Below, in pieces: positions 20,428 through 30,060 of a stretch of 64,000 nucleotides of DNA. This stretch comes from Saussurea involucrata (lineage: Eukaryota > Streptophyta > Magnoliopsida > Asterales > Asteraceae), in assembly GCA_033807775.1 (NCBI GenBank), contig CM066317.1, forward strand, positions 37,513,870-37,577,869. Reading direction: 5' to 3'. Position numbers and translations under genes: made by a program. The notes below the pieces were generated by a model. The model ran no database searches. It was not told the DNA's origin and saw only the letters and a list, made by a program, of their open reading frames with translations. How positions within the stretch are numbered: the stretch's first letter is position 1; each line of letters starts with the position of its first letter.

Positions 20428-22323
20428 TATGATTCTCCAAAAAATTCTCCAAAAGATTCTCCAAAAAACTCTGAACCTTGTAATCAGAATTCTGATTCTT
20501 GTACTCAGAACTCTGAACAAGTCAATCAGAACTCTGACTTCATTAATCAGAACTCAAACTTGGATGCAACTCCTACTCATACGTCAGAACAAGGTGACAG
20601 TTCAGAATTACGAGCAATCATTGATGAGAATGATGCAAACAACAATTATTCAGAGATTGATGTACTCCCTAGTGCTAATAAATGGACTAAAAATCACCCT
20701 ATTCATCAAGTAATAGGTGATCCATCAGCAGGAGTAAAGACAAGATCAGCTACAGCAAATGAAGCAATGTTTGCTGGTTTCTTAAGTGTAATTGAACCAA
20801 AGAAAGCTAATGAAGCCCTAGAGGATCCAGACTGGATTTCAGCAATGCAAGAGGAATTGCTTCAATTTGAAAGAAATAAAGTTTGGAGACTCATTCCAAA
20901 GCCTGAAGGTAAATCTATAATTGGAACTAAATGGGTGTTCAGAAACAAAAAGGATGAATCAGGTGTTGTCATCAGAAACAAGGCAAGATTGGTTGCTAAG
21001 GGATACTGTCAACAAGAGGGAATTGATTATGATGAGACATTTGCACCAGTGGCAAGAATAGAGGCAATCAGAATATTTTTAGCCTATGCTGCACATAAAA
21101 ACTTCAAGGTGTATCAAATGGATGTCAAATCAGCCTTTCTAAATGGCAAACTTAATGAAGAGGTGTATGTCCATCAACCTGAAGGTTTTGTTGATCCAGA
21201 ATTCCCTGATCATGTTTATATTTTAGACAAAGCTTTATATGGTCTAAAACAAGCACCACGAGCCTGGTATGACACTCTTACTAAACACCTGTTAGGTTCA
21301 GGATTCAAGAAAGGTAAGATTGACACAACTTTGTTTTTAAAGAAACAGGGTAATGATTTGATTCTGATTCAGATTTATGTTGATGACATAATATTTGGTT
21401 CTACCAGTCCAGAATTATGTGATAATTTTTCAAAAATCATGTCATCTGAATTTGAAATGAGCATGATGGGTGAACTGAATTTTTTCCTTGGTCTTCAAGT
21501 CAAACAACTACCAAAAGGTATTTTCATAAATCAAGGAAAATATGTCAGAGATATTCTGAAAAAGTTCAAAATGTCTGATTGTGCTTCTATGAGAACACCT
21601 ATGGCAACTAACATAAAGTTAGATGCTGATCTCAAAGGTGTTTCAGCAGATATCAAACTTTATAGAGGCATGATTGGATCATTACTTTATTTGACTGCAA
21701 GTAGACCAGATATCATGTTTTCTACCTGTTTCTGTGCTAGATTTCAATCTAACCCGAAAGAATCACATATGTTGGCTGTCAAAAGGATTTTAAGATATCT
21801 CAAAGGAACACCTGATCTAGGTTTATGGTATCCAAAAGAAACTGACTTCAAATTGACTGCTTTCACTGATGCTGATCATGCAGGAAGTAGGTTGGACAGA
21901 AAGAGTACATCTGGTGCTTGTCACTTTTTGGGAGATAAAATAGTGAGTTGGGCATCAAAGAAACAGAACTGTGTATCCACTTCAACTGCTGAAGCAGAGT
22001 ATGTTGCTGCTGCTGCTTCATGCTCTCAAACATTGTGTATGAGAACACAACTCATGGACTATGGATATCAGCTTAATAAGATTCCCATCTATTGTGACTC
22101 AGAAAGTGCAATTGCTATTACTCAGAACCCTGTTCAACATTCGAAGACTAAGCATATAGATGTGAGGTATCATTTTATAAAGGACTATGTGGAAAAAGGA
22201 ACTATAGAGATGCACTTTGTGCATACAAAGTATCAATTGGCTGACTTGTTCACAAAGCCTCTTGATCACAAAAGGTTTTCTTTTCTCATATGTAAAATAG
22301 GAATGCTTAATCTGCCTAGTTGA
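20428..22323 (+). CDS. pol: SIRE-B reverse transcriptase-RNase H (5'-truncated, frame intact)
   Basis: Open from 20428 to TGA at 22321-22323; the first ATG is 20560 (587 aa). The RVT_2 region has TKWVFRNKKDESG, KARLVAKGYCQQEGIDYDETF, DVKSAFLNG, YGLKQAPRAWYD, the polymerase active site YVDDI (about residue 273 from that ATG) and GELNFFLGLQVKQ. The RNase H region has FTDADHAG, DRKSTSG, STSTAEAEYVAA, YCDSESAI, and ends HIDVRYHFI and LADLFTKPL. No stop or frameshift. Catalytic Asp residues look present, but without gag-PR-IN and a 5' LTR the element is not autonomous. Confidence 0.92.
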   Translation, partial: YDSPKNSPKDSPKNSEPCNQNSDSCTQNSEQVNQNSDFINQNSNLDATPTHTSEQGDSSELRAIIDENDANNNYSEIDVLPSANKWTKNHPIHQVIGDPSAGVKTRSATANEAMFAGFLSVIEPKKANEALEDPDWISAMQEELLQFERNKVWRLIPKPEGKSIIGTKWVFRNKKDESGVVIRNKARLVAKGYCQQEGIDYDETFAPVARIEAIRIFLAYAAHKNFKVYQMDVKSAFLNGKLNEEVYVHQPEGFVDPEFPDHVYILDKALYGLKQAPRAWYDTLTKHLLGSGFKKGKIDTTLFLKKQGNDLILIQIYVDDIIFGSTSPELCDNFSKIMSSEFEMSMMGELNFFLGLQVKQLPKGIFINQGKYVRDILKKFKMSDCASMRTPMATNIKLDADLKGVSADIKLYRGMIGSLLYLTASRPDIMFSTCFCARFQSNPKESHMLAVKRILRYLKGTPDLGLWYPKETDFKLTAFTDADHAGSRLDRKSTSGACHFLGDKIVSWASKKQNCVSTSTAEAEYVAAAASCSQTLCMRTQLMDYGYQLNKIPIYCDSESAIAITQNPVQHSKTKHIDVRYHFIKDYVEKGTIEMHFVHTKYQLADLFTKPLDHKRFSFLICKIGMLNLPS

Positions 22324-22381
22324 AAATATTTTTTTCTTAAAAATGCTAAATTTTTCTAAGTAATCTTGTCTGAGTAGTGTA

Positions 22382-22577
22382 TTCAGAACTTCTGAGTCTT
22401 GAGTTCAGAACTTCTGAGTCTTGAGTTCAGAACTTCTGAGTCTTGAGTTCAGAACTTCTGAGTCTTGAGTTCGGAACTTCTGAATCTTGAGTTCAGAACT
22501 TCTGAGTCTTGAGTTCAGAACTTCTGAGTCTTGAGATCAGAACCTCTGAATCTTAAGGTCAGAAATTCTGAGTCAAT
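22382..22577. repeat. SIRE-B 22-bp tandem repeat
   Basis: About nine units of TTCAGAACTTCTGAGTCTTGAG, period 22 (starts 22382, 22404, 22426 and onwards), the last ones degenerate. It lies just after pol. The related word CAGAAGTTCTGAG is scattered through the 3' LTR. Confidence 0.85.
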
Positions 22578-23177
22578 ACTTCAGCAATCTAACTTTCAAA
22601 AATTTATTTTTGAGAAATACAAATAACTTCAACTGTATGGATTATGCTTCTTCGATTATCTTTTTATCTCATCTTTATGTATCATTAATACTCAAATGCA
22701 TGCTCAAGTCAAGGGGGAGCATCAAAATTCTTTTGGAAATCATTTTGTGATGCTTAAAAGATTTGTTTTCATTACTTATCTGTTCAAACCTCTTCTGAAT
22801 AATCAAAATGTTTTATATTGGTCAGAAGTTGATTTTAAAAGACATTTTGGTTACAAGGCAAAATTCTTCTGAGTCATGGAATCAGAACATCTGTGCGTGT
22901 TATTCAGATCTTTGACTTGAGTCAAAATTCTATCCACTAACACGTGTCAGCTTCATATTTGTTTGACAATGCCACGTATTTCATTTAAATCCTTTGTGGT
23001 ATTTCACATGTGTTGACTCCGTTATAACATTGATTTCGCTTTTCCGTTAAACCTTTCAACTTCGCGGATTTTAAATAGGTCTTAAAATCCCTATTTCAAA
23101 TTTCTTTCAAATTCCAGAGCGAAACGTGAGATACGAATCAAATCCAGAGTTCTTTGAATCTGTTTTCTTCTTAAATC
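22578..23177 (+). promoter_or_regulatory. SIRE-B spacer with promoter-like motifs before the env-like ORF
   Basis: No ORF. Contains AAGGGGGAGC near 22710 (PPT-like), ACACGTGTCA with a G-box (22940-22949), GCCACGTATT, and TTTTAAATAGG about 100 nt before the ATG at 23178. Placement parallels the promoter-like block in SIRE-A. Confidence 0.4.
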
Positions 23178-25412
23178 ATGTCTGAAATACGAAGAAGTGG
23201 TCCAATTTCTCTACATTCTACAAAATCAATAATGGATTCATCCGATTCGGAAAATGATGAAGTACAAAATAGAGTTGCAGAGGAAGGGGCAATAAGAAAT
23301 AATGAAGAAGATGAACAAATGGATGAATCTGAAGGAAATGCGGATGAGGTAAACGTTAATATTGAACATGAACAGAGTGCTGCAGGTTCTATTATGTCAG
23401 ATAGATCTATTCTAGTGGAAAGAGTTGTTCCTGAGAGTGAATGGTTGAAATTATCTGAAAATAACTGTGTTATATTGTTTGAGGAAAGTCGTTTTAAGCC
23501 TGAACACAGAATTATCATGGAGTTATTCAAACATCATCCGTACAGAAAATGGTTTACAAGAAGTAAAAATGTGCCTGTTCAGTACATACAACAATGGTGG
23601 AAATATCTTAGGTTAGAAGATAATAAGTTTGTGTCTGAAATTGGAGGAGTGACATTTGTCTTATCTATCTCTGCACTAAGAGAAATGCTGAATCTACCAG
23701 AGAAAGATGATGTACAAAGAAGAACAGATTTTGAGGATTTACCCCTAACAGAGGAATTAATAGCAGAGTTTATGAAGTTGGGATACAATGAAGGATTGAG
23801 GACTCTCAGTTTGTTCAGAAGAAACAAATTACCACCTATTTGGGCTTGCTTCTTTCATGTGGTAAATAAATGTTTGTCAGGGAAAAATAGTTCTGCTGAT
23901 CAAGGTTCTAAACAAATTCTTCAGATATTTCAAGGTTTAGTGAAGAATAGGCATTATGACTATACTTTAATACTTTGGGAAGATATGAAGAATACATTTG
24001 AGAAGAATCAGAAAGCAATTCAGAAGAAGACAAAGGATGCTCCACTGACATACATTCCCTACATAAGGTACTGGCAAATTGTTATTTGGTATGCCATGCA
24101 GGAAAACAGAACAATCTCAAGAAGAACAAATGAAGAGCATGGTCCTACATTTTATTTGGGTAAGATGACCTCAGTAACAAGACTTGAAAATTATCCCAAT
24201 CATAAACTGTTGCCAAAATCACTTAGGAATTATATTCCAAGGGAGAGTGAGATTTTAAAAGCTTATTGCACCTCTATGGGAATTGAATTACCTCAAATCC
24301 CTGCCCAAGAGGACCAACCTGAGAAGAGAGGTGAGGGGTCTAGTCGAATTAGAGAGGGGGAGGATGTTCAGATGGGTGAACATTCTGAGAGACTTGAGGG
24401 GGAAAATTCTGAGAGCTTGGTTAGACTCAGTGAGGAAAAACAGAATGAGAGTGGTGAGGATGAGAGATTGTTAACAGAGGTTCAAACAGAAAGAGATGCC
24501 TCTGAACCAGCTAATCTTGACCAGGTAACCACACATGCTATTGGTTCACATCTCTTGGTGTCCAATATTGAAACAAACACCATGGACCTAGTGGTGGATC
24601 TTGAACAACCCATCCATACCCACTCAGAAGCATTTCAACATGCTACTGTTTCACACAAATCCGGGGAACCATCCCAAACTCATTTGGAGGGAGGTGATAA
24701 ATCCCAACTTATTTTTCAACACATTGAGTCTGAATATCACAGTCCTATTCATATTGAGCCTGAAATTCCTTTTGACACTTGCACAGATCAGGAATTTCGT
24801 ACTCCTGAAACAACATTCATAGACATGCCTAATGTTGGGTGTCGAGGATTGGATGGAAGTCCTGGTGAGGTGAACATTACAAAAGCCTCATTCAAACGTG
24901 CATCTGTTGTACAAGATGACTGTGTGTTATCTACAGGCCATGAGCTCTCTGGGCACATGAAAACTGGACCATCTGTTGGTTCAGGTTCACTGTTAGAAAC
25001 TTCTGAATTTGAAAAGATTCAGAAACAAAACAAGGAGATGGGGGAAAAAGTAGAAAATTTGGAGAAGAGGATGGAGGATCTGAATGATGAGGTATCAGAT
25101 TTGAAAAATGTGTTGGAGAAAAAGTTAATTTCTGTTGAAACCAAGGTAGATGATGTAAAGAAATCCTTGGATTCTCACAAAAAGGAGATCATGGATATAA
25201 TGTCTGGTTTTCAAAAAGATATGTTGAAACAAATGCAAGATATGCAGGATTCTATACTGAAAGCACTGAGTGTATCACTGGCTTCTACTTCAAAGCCTCT
25301 TGATCCTGTTCCTATTGCAGAAGCTGAAGCTGAAGGTACTTCTAATCAGAACTTAAAAAGAAAGTTTGATGATAATGAGCCTCATGATCATCAAAAGGGG
25401 GAGAAAAGCTAA
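23178..25412 (+). CDS. SIRE-B 3' env-like ORF (intact, 744 aa)
   Basis: Intact ORF downstream of pol, same strand; function unknown. Residues 1-75 are acidic and low-complexity. About 85-320 form a conserved helical domain shared with SIRE-A (YIQQWWKYLRL, ISALREMLNLP, KLGYNE, CLSGKNSSADQGSKQILQIF, YIPYIRYWQIVIW). About 380-610 is a disordered Glu/Ser-rich linker. About 615-720 is a strong coiled coil (EKIQKQNKEMGEKVENLEKR, then VDDVKKSLDSHKKEI), followed by a Lys/Arg tail. No signal peptide or membrane helix is obvious. SIRE1-type elements carry a coiled-coil 'env-like' ORF here; that name rests on position. Confidence 0.82.
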   Translation: MSEIRRSGPISLHSTKSIMDSSDSENDEVQNRVAEEGAIRNNEEDEQMDESEGNADEVNVNIEHEQSAAGSIMSDRSILVERVVPESEWLKLSENNCVILFEESRFKPEHRIIMELFKHHPYRKWFTRSKNVPVQYIQQWWKYLRLEDNKFVSEIGGVTFVLSISALREMLNLPEKDDVQRRTDFEDLPLTEELIAEFMKLGYNEGLRTLSLFRRNKLPPIWACFFHVVNKCLSGKNSSADQGSKQILQIFQGLVKNRHYDYTLILWEDMKNTFEKNQKAIQKKTKDAPLTYIPYIRYWQIVIWYAMQENRTISRRTNEEHGPTFYLGKMTSVTRLENYPNHKLLPKSLRNYIPRESEILKAYCTSMGIELPQIPAQEDQPEKRGEGSSRIREGEDVQMGEHSERLEGENSESLVRLSEEKQNESGEDERLLTEVQTERDASEPANLDQVTTHAIGSHLLVSNIETNTMDLVVDLEQPIHTHSEAFQHATVSHKSGEPSQTHLEGGDKSQLIFQHIESEYHSPIHIEPEIPFDTCTDQEFRTPETTFIDMPNVGCRGLDGSPGEVNITKASFKRASVVQDDCVLSTGHELSGHMKTGPSVGSGSLLETSEFEKIQKQNKEMGEKVENLEKRMEDLNDEVSDLKNVLEKKLISVETKVDDVKKSLDSHKKEIMDIMSGFQKDMLKQMQDMQDSILKALSVSLASTSKPLDPVPIAEAEAEGTSNQNLKRKFDDNEPHDHQKGEKS

Positions 25413-25812
25413 AGATTTTGAAGCTGATTTTGCTTTCCAAAACTTTAGGGGGAGAAAAGATAAAGATTTTGAAGATTGATATGATTGAAAAATCTGATTG
25501 ATTGATTAAAAAAAAAGGGAGAAGAAAGTCAGAAAGTCATAAAAAGACAAAAATTTGACTTGATCACATCACATGAAGATAGGAATTGTCATTTCAAGGG
25601 GGAGCAAAGAAAAAGCAAATATGTAACATAAATCAGTTTGGAAATCGTTGCTGCTGCTGATTAAAGACTGACCAGAAGTTGTTAATTCAGATTATTCAGA
25701 AGTTCTGAGCAAAAGTTGTCAAAGCATTCAGAAGAGCTCCTTCTGAAGATTGTTCCTGCTCTAAGAATTTGATGATGAAAAGTACAAGTGTGTTTGACAA
25801 AAAGGGGGAGAT
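25413..25812 (+). other. SIRE-B 3' UTR with repeated GGGGGAG tracts and PPT
   Basis: Non-coding. Several purine tracts (GGGGGAGAAAAG, AAAAAAAGGGAGAAG, AAGGGGGAGCAAAG) precede the terminal polypurine tract AAAAAGGGGGAGAT at about 25799-25812, directly against the LTR. Confidence 0.7.
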
Positions 25813-26449
25813 TGTTAGGTCTATAGTTTTGTCAAAAACACAAGTGTTGAGTTCTGAGTAAGAAGACTCAGAAGTTCTGAGTAGAAGACTCAGAAGTTCT
25901 GAGTAGAAGACTCAGAAGTTCTGAGTGAGAAATCTCAAAGGATTCTAAGTGTTGGATTCTGACTAGAAGGTTCAGAGTTCTGAGTAGGAGACTCAGAACT
26001 TCTGATTATGAAGACAAATGTTCTGAAGCGCCTATTCAGAAGTATGTTCAGAAGTTCTGAACAACATGTTCAGAACTTATATCTTAGGATATTTTCTGTT
26101 ATAATCAGTTACTAATTAGGACACGTGTAATTGTTCAATTAGTCTGTTTCTTATATGTACTGTAGCTTTAGACTTTCTTATACAGTATATATAGGGGTTA
26201 GCAAAGGTTAGCTAACTAACCTTTTGGATAACTCTTTACGCATAAATTGTTAGATCTATTGAGAGAGATATTTTCTGATCACACACACTTTACAGTGAGT
26301 TGTGAGATACGTTTGTAATTGAGAAATTCTCCCTCCATTGTATTGTAAAGCATATGAATAGAGATCATTCAACAAATTGTTCTTCTTGCCTATTTCTATT
26401 CAATCTTTATGGAGTATTCTTGATTGTTGCTTCAATTTTGGGACTTACA
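25813..26449 (+). repeat. SIRE-B 3' LTR
   Basis: About 637 bp, TGTTAGGTCTATAG...TTGGGACTTACA. The first 250 bp carry repeated AGACTCAGAAGTTCTGAGT words. A TATA-like ACAGTATATATAGGGG (around 26185) probably marks the LTR promoter. Confidence 0.8.
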
Positions 26450-26676
26450 CTTTATGAGCTAATCTTTTTTAATTACTAAAGATGCCTAAGTCGCACGATT
26501 CCTTGTTTAAACTACACTCGACGACGAATCTCACAGTTGATGATATATCTATATAGGGCAAATGTAAATTGAAATACAACAGAAAAACAAAAGTTTCATT
26601 CTTCAATTCGACCATTACATCAGATAACTCGATCACCAATGATTGAGCATGAAAACAGGAGTTATAAAAATTTGTC
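26450..26676. other. TZ spacer, right of SIRE-B
   Basis: Short non-coding stretch between SIRE-B and the 3' end of the antisense gene. ATGCCTAAGTCGCACGATT matches the equivalent spacer in TW (around 36640-36660, reverse strand), confirming continuity of TZ across SIRE-B. Confidence 0.65.
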
Positions 26677-28741
26677 CTATGGCTGAGAAGGAGTGTCGGT
26701 CGCATCTTTTCCTGAGGCCTCGATCCTGGAACCTTCGTCCACCTCTTCCTCTTCGGTTTCCTTCTTGTCGTCGGAATCGAGATCCCTTGCAGACCCGACT
26801 TCTTGCAAAAAGTAAGCAAGCTCGACTGACGCCTGGGCCAAAGGGTTTTTTCCCGACAAGTGTTGCCTCATTATGGCAGCACGAGCGGTCAGACGAGCCA
26901 GGGCAAAGGTAGACACAACTTCTTCTTTTAGCTTTCCCACCTCTTTCTCCAGACTAGCCATTCTAGCCTTGGAGTCCTCAACTTCCCGCTCCTTCGCGAC
27001 CAAGGACTCCCTCACCTTGTTCAGCTCCTCCCTATGACCATCGATCGTCGACAAGGACTGCTCTAGGCGACGGTTCACCTCATCCTTCGCACGAACGACG
27101 ACCTCCAACTCTTTTTTGGCCTCCTCGAGCTGTTTGGACATAGCCTCTTCACGTTCTACGGCAACGTTCGCCTTGGCCAACGCCGCATTCCCCCTCTCAT
27201 GGGCAGAAGATACCAGATCCTTGATCTTCTCTGTCTCCGCACGCAAGGCAAGAGAAGATTGAAGTGTCTGTACAACACAAGGAAACATGTCAGTAAACAT
27301 TCGACAAAAACTAAGAAAACATCGAAAACACATGTTTTGAAAGAAAAACTTACAAGGAATGCCAGACCGGCAACATGGGATACCGTCTCCATGATTGGGA
27401 ATCCCTCACAACGCTCCCTGAAAGAAGGGAGCAAATACTTCCCCAGATGAGGAAATAAATCCGTCGCGGACATGACGTCATCGACCATAAAGTCCTAAGG
27501 CAACGTAAAGTTAACCTCCGTGACTTTAGCCCCTCCCGTCGCATGCTCCTTGCCCTTGCCGGCCGACAAAGGGATCGACGTGGTAGAGGGAGACTTCGCC
27601 GGTGGTGCAGAATTAACGGGTGTCGCAGCAATCGCACTAGAAGACGTCTTCGTCTTCATAGGCGATGCGACCTTCGCCTTCTCATGCGTAACGACTCTCG
27701 ACGAGTCATCAACCTTCGAAGACGATTCCCTCGGGATCGTCACCCTCGTCTTCGGTAAAACCCCCGTCTCGGTTGCCTTTTGTCTTTTCTCTTTGCCCTT
27801 ACGGGCGAGCTCGAGTTGAGCTGCTCTTTTAGCGGAGATCGTCGGCACCTTCGTCTGAGACTCTTCTAGAAACAGATGAGAACGAAATGTTACACGACGA
27901 ACATAAGAGAAAAAGACCAGAGTCAAGCGATATGAAGGTACACTTACCAGTCATCTCTTCTTCTACTTTCGACTCTTCCTCTGTCTCTTCTTCTTCCTCC
28001 TCTGCACGTATCTCTCCCCAGCTCTCTCCTAGATATGTCAGATCCTCGTCGTCGTCCAACAATGGTCATGCGACAAACGATCGCTCGACAGTGCTGAACT
28101 CTAAAAACGCCTCAACATTCGCTTGCGAGTTGGCCTAAGGTTTCACGTCCTCAAACTTTATAGCTGCCAGCACATAAAAAACAAATTAGAAATCAGTCGG
28201 AAATTACAAACGACATACGACAATAATACTACAAAATTTTACCCGACGTGTTCCAGCCAGCCCTAATCCAATTACTCTCAGAGTCGAGAGTCGACTTACG
28301 CACAAACGCATACCTAGTCTTCCACTTACGATCGTTTACAGCAGTCTTTAAGACTAAGGTTTTATCGCCTTTATACCTAGAAAACAGGCTATAACGATGA
28401 CATTTATCTTTCTTGAGTTGGTAGGCTAAGAGGAGATCGCGCACGTTCATGGGGGATTCCCATTTTTCAGTGAGGCGTTCGATCACCTGTATCACCCTCC
28501 AAACTTGGGGCATTAACTGGGCCAGCGATAGGTCGAACTCGGTCACGAAGGCCTTGGCTAAAGGCGAGTAGGGCCATTCAAACCCTATCTTAAAAGGATA
28601 TTCGTAGATGACTACGAACCTATCGGAGCACATATCAGGGCGAGTCTGACCTGCTTTAATCAACGTTATCCCCGTAGGGATCTTGGCTAGACTTCTAAAA
28701 TCGTCAAGATCTTCAATGGAACTGATAGGCTCTATCGACAT
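26677..28741 (-). pseudogene. TZ antisense gene, four exons (nonsense-damaged)
   Basis: Exons on the minus strand: 28741-28243, 28163-27948, 27865-27354, 27267-26677, each bounded by GT/AG (donors GTAAAA, GTAAGT, GTAAGT; acceptors GCAG, TCTAG, TACAG). Exon 1 carries the conserved domain (VVIYEYPFKIGFEWPYSPLA, LMPQVWRVIQVIERL, YSLFSRYKGD, WNTSG). Exon 2 is acidic. Exon 3 is Lys/Ser/Thr-rich and ends near DLFPHLGKYLLPSF. Exon 4 is a coiled coil (FQSSLALRAETEKIKDLV onwards) ending DTPSQP. Stops: TAG 28137-28135 and a TGA near 28070 in exon 2, TAG 27497-27495 in exon 3. TATATAAGG lies 67 bp before the ATG. Confidence 0.82.
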
Positions 28742-29270
28742 TTCTTAAATCCTAAAAGTTTCCCAAAGATTTCTAAACAGTAGACTTATGAAAGACCGAG
28801 AGTCGTACCTTATATAGCCGCTCTAAACCTCGATTCTCTAAACAAGTCGAAGATCTCTCGCAAGTTTGGAAAAGATTCAGCGAAGAAACAACAAGAATCG
28901 AGGGAAATCTCTCTTAAAATCTCTACGAAATCGTAAAAGGAAAAATCCGTCGAGGATCTCTATTTATGCTAATGATCGTGTCAGGTCGAGCCTTTCGATA
29001 GTCGTCACGTGTCCCTGTCTTTTCGAATGCTCGACAGATCGTCGACACCTGGCGTTTACAGCTGTTTTGCACGATCATGCGTCAGCATGACGTCACGACC
29101 TTATCCCCTTTTCGACTTCTCTTTTAGTTAGAATTGGACCGATCCAGTTCCAAAGCAACTAAAAAGGTTTTTTACACGTGTCACGACCCTAGACGTCCGA
29201 CTAGCAAAATTTAAAAAACTTTTTGAAATTTGAATTTGCCACTCCACTTTTTCAAATTTTGGGGGCAAAC
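28742..29270 (-). promoter_or_regulatory. TZ antisense-gene promoter region and PPT
   Basis: On the minus strand from the PPT side: TGACGTCA (29095-29088), a CATAAATA box (28968-28961) and TATATAAGG (28816-28808), then ATG 28741. The plus-strand polypurine tract TTTTGGGGGCAAAC (29257-29270) abuts the 3' LTR. No ORF. Confidence 0.55.
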
Positions 29271-30060
29271 TGTTTGGGTAAAAATTCACCAGTCTCGACC
29301 ATGACCAAGATAATAAGAACGTTTATTGCAATTCTTTTATAACAGAGTTGAAACATAAACACTTTGTCCTTGGACCAAAGCCAAAATCGAAAGTACCTCT
29401 CGACATTCGACCATCGTGTTTTAACACGCGACCTCGACCGACTAACGTACGACATTTCTATTATGTTTTCATCATTTAATGCAGGTTAACATCATTCATG
29501 GCCAACGGACGAAACCAACAGAGCAGTTATGAGCATTAAAACAACAATGATCGGTACGACCGTTACTAGAGAAATCATGAAGTCATTAAATGCATTCGAA
29601 GACTATAAATACGAAGACAAAGTCACCATTTTAGGATCATCCATCATCGAATTCACACTGCGTACTCAAGAACATCCGAAACAAAGAACATCCTCTCAAG
29701 TGATCGCTCTCGACGCACGACTTACACTCTCGACCATCAGTTTTAGCACACGACACACTTATTTTACATTCAATACACTTGTTATTTCTACATTTCAAGT
29801 CATTTGTATTGTAATCACTGTACTCCCGACACCAGAAACAAAGGACATCGCCCCTGTTTGGCGATCATAGTGCAGCGACGACTTCCACAGTCGTTCGCGA
29901 GTTTTTTCCTCGTTGAGGTTTTTCCCGCGTCACCAAAATCCTTGTCTCTTTACGATTTTCTGTCTTAAACGTATTGTTTTGTTGAACGATTCTTTTCTTT
30001 AGTTGTTAAGATCCACAATCAACCTTAAGTTATCCTTCTGGATGATTTTTGGCATTAACA
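29271..30060 (+). repeat. TZ 3' LTR
   Basis: 790 bp, TGTTTGGGTAAAAATTC...GGCATTAACA; partner of 16664-17462, with scattered substitutions and small indels. TY antisense-gene sequence resumes immediately after. Confidence 0.92.

Larger units (their letters stand above)
20428..26449 (+). mobile_element. SIRE-B: 5'-truncated copia element
   Basis: Starts abruptly in the Ser/Pro/Asn-rich linker before RT (an in-frame TGA at 20425-20427 lies in host DNA) and ends at its 3' LTR at 26449. Gag, protease, integrase, PBS and 5' LTR are absent. Retains RT-RNase H, a 22-bp repeat spacer, a 3' env-like ORF, PPT and 3' LTR. Markedly AT-rich compared with surrounding TZ sequence. Without a 5' end no target duplication can be read. 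Confidence 0.9.
16664..30060 (+). mobile_element. TZ: gypsy/Tat-like element with nested SIRE-B
   Basis: 13.4 kb, or about 7.4 kb without SIRE-B. The only Tat copy on the plus strand. Order: 5' LTR, PBS, gag-protease, spacer with palindrome, SIRE-B insert, antisense gene on the minus strand, PPT, 3' LTR. No RT or integrase. It lies inside TY's antisense gene: TX has uninterrupted sequence across this point. Only a GT overlap is visible at the two flanks, so a clean 5-bp duplication cannot be shown. Confidence 0.85.

Noticed and set aside
22382..22577. Heat-shock-element-like AGAACTTCT repeats
   Set aside because: Canonical plant HSE needs GAAnnTTC; here GAA and TTC are one base apart.
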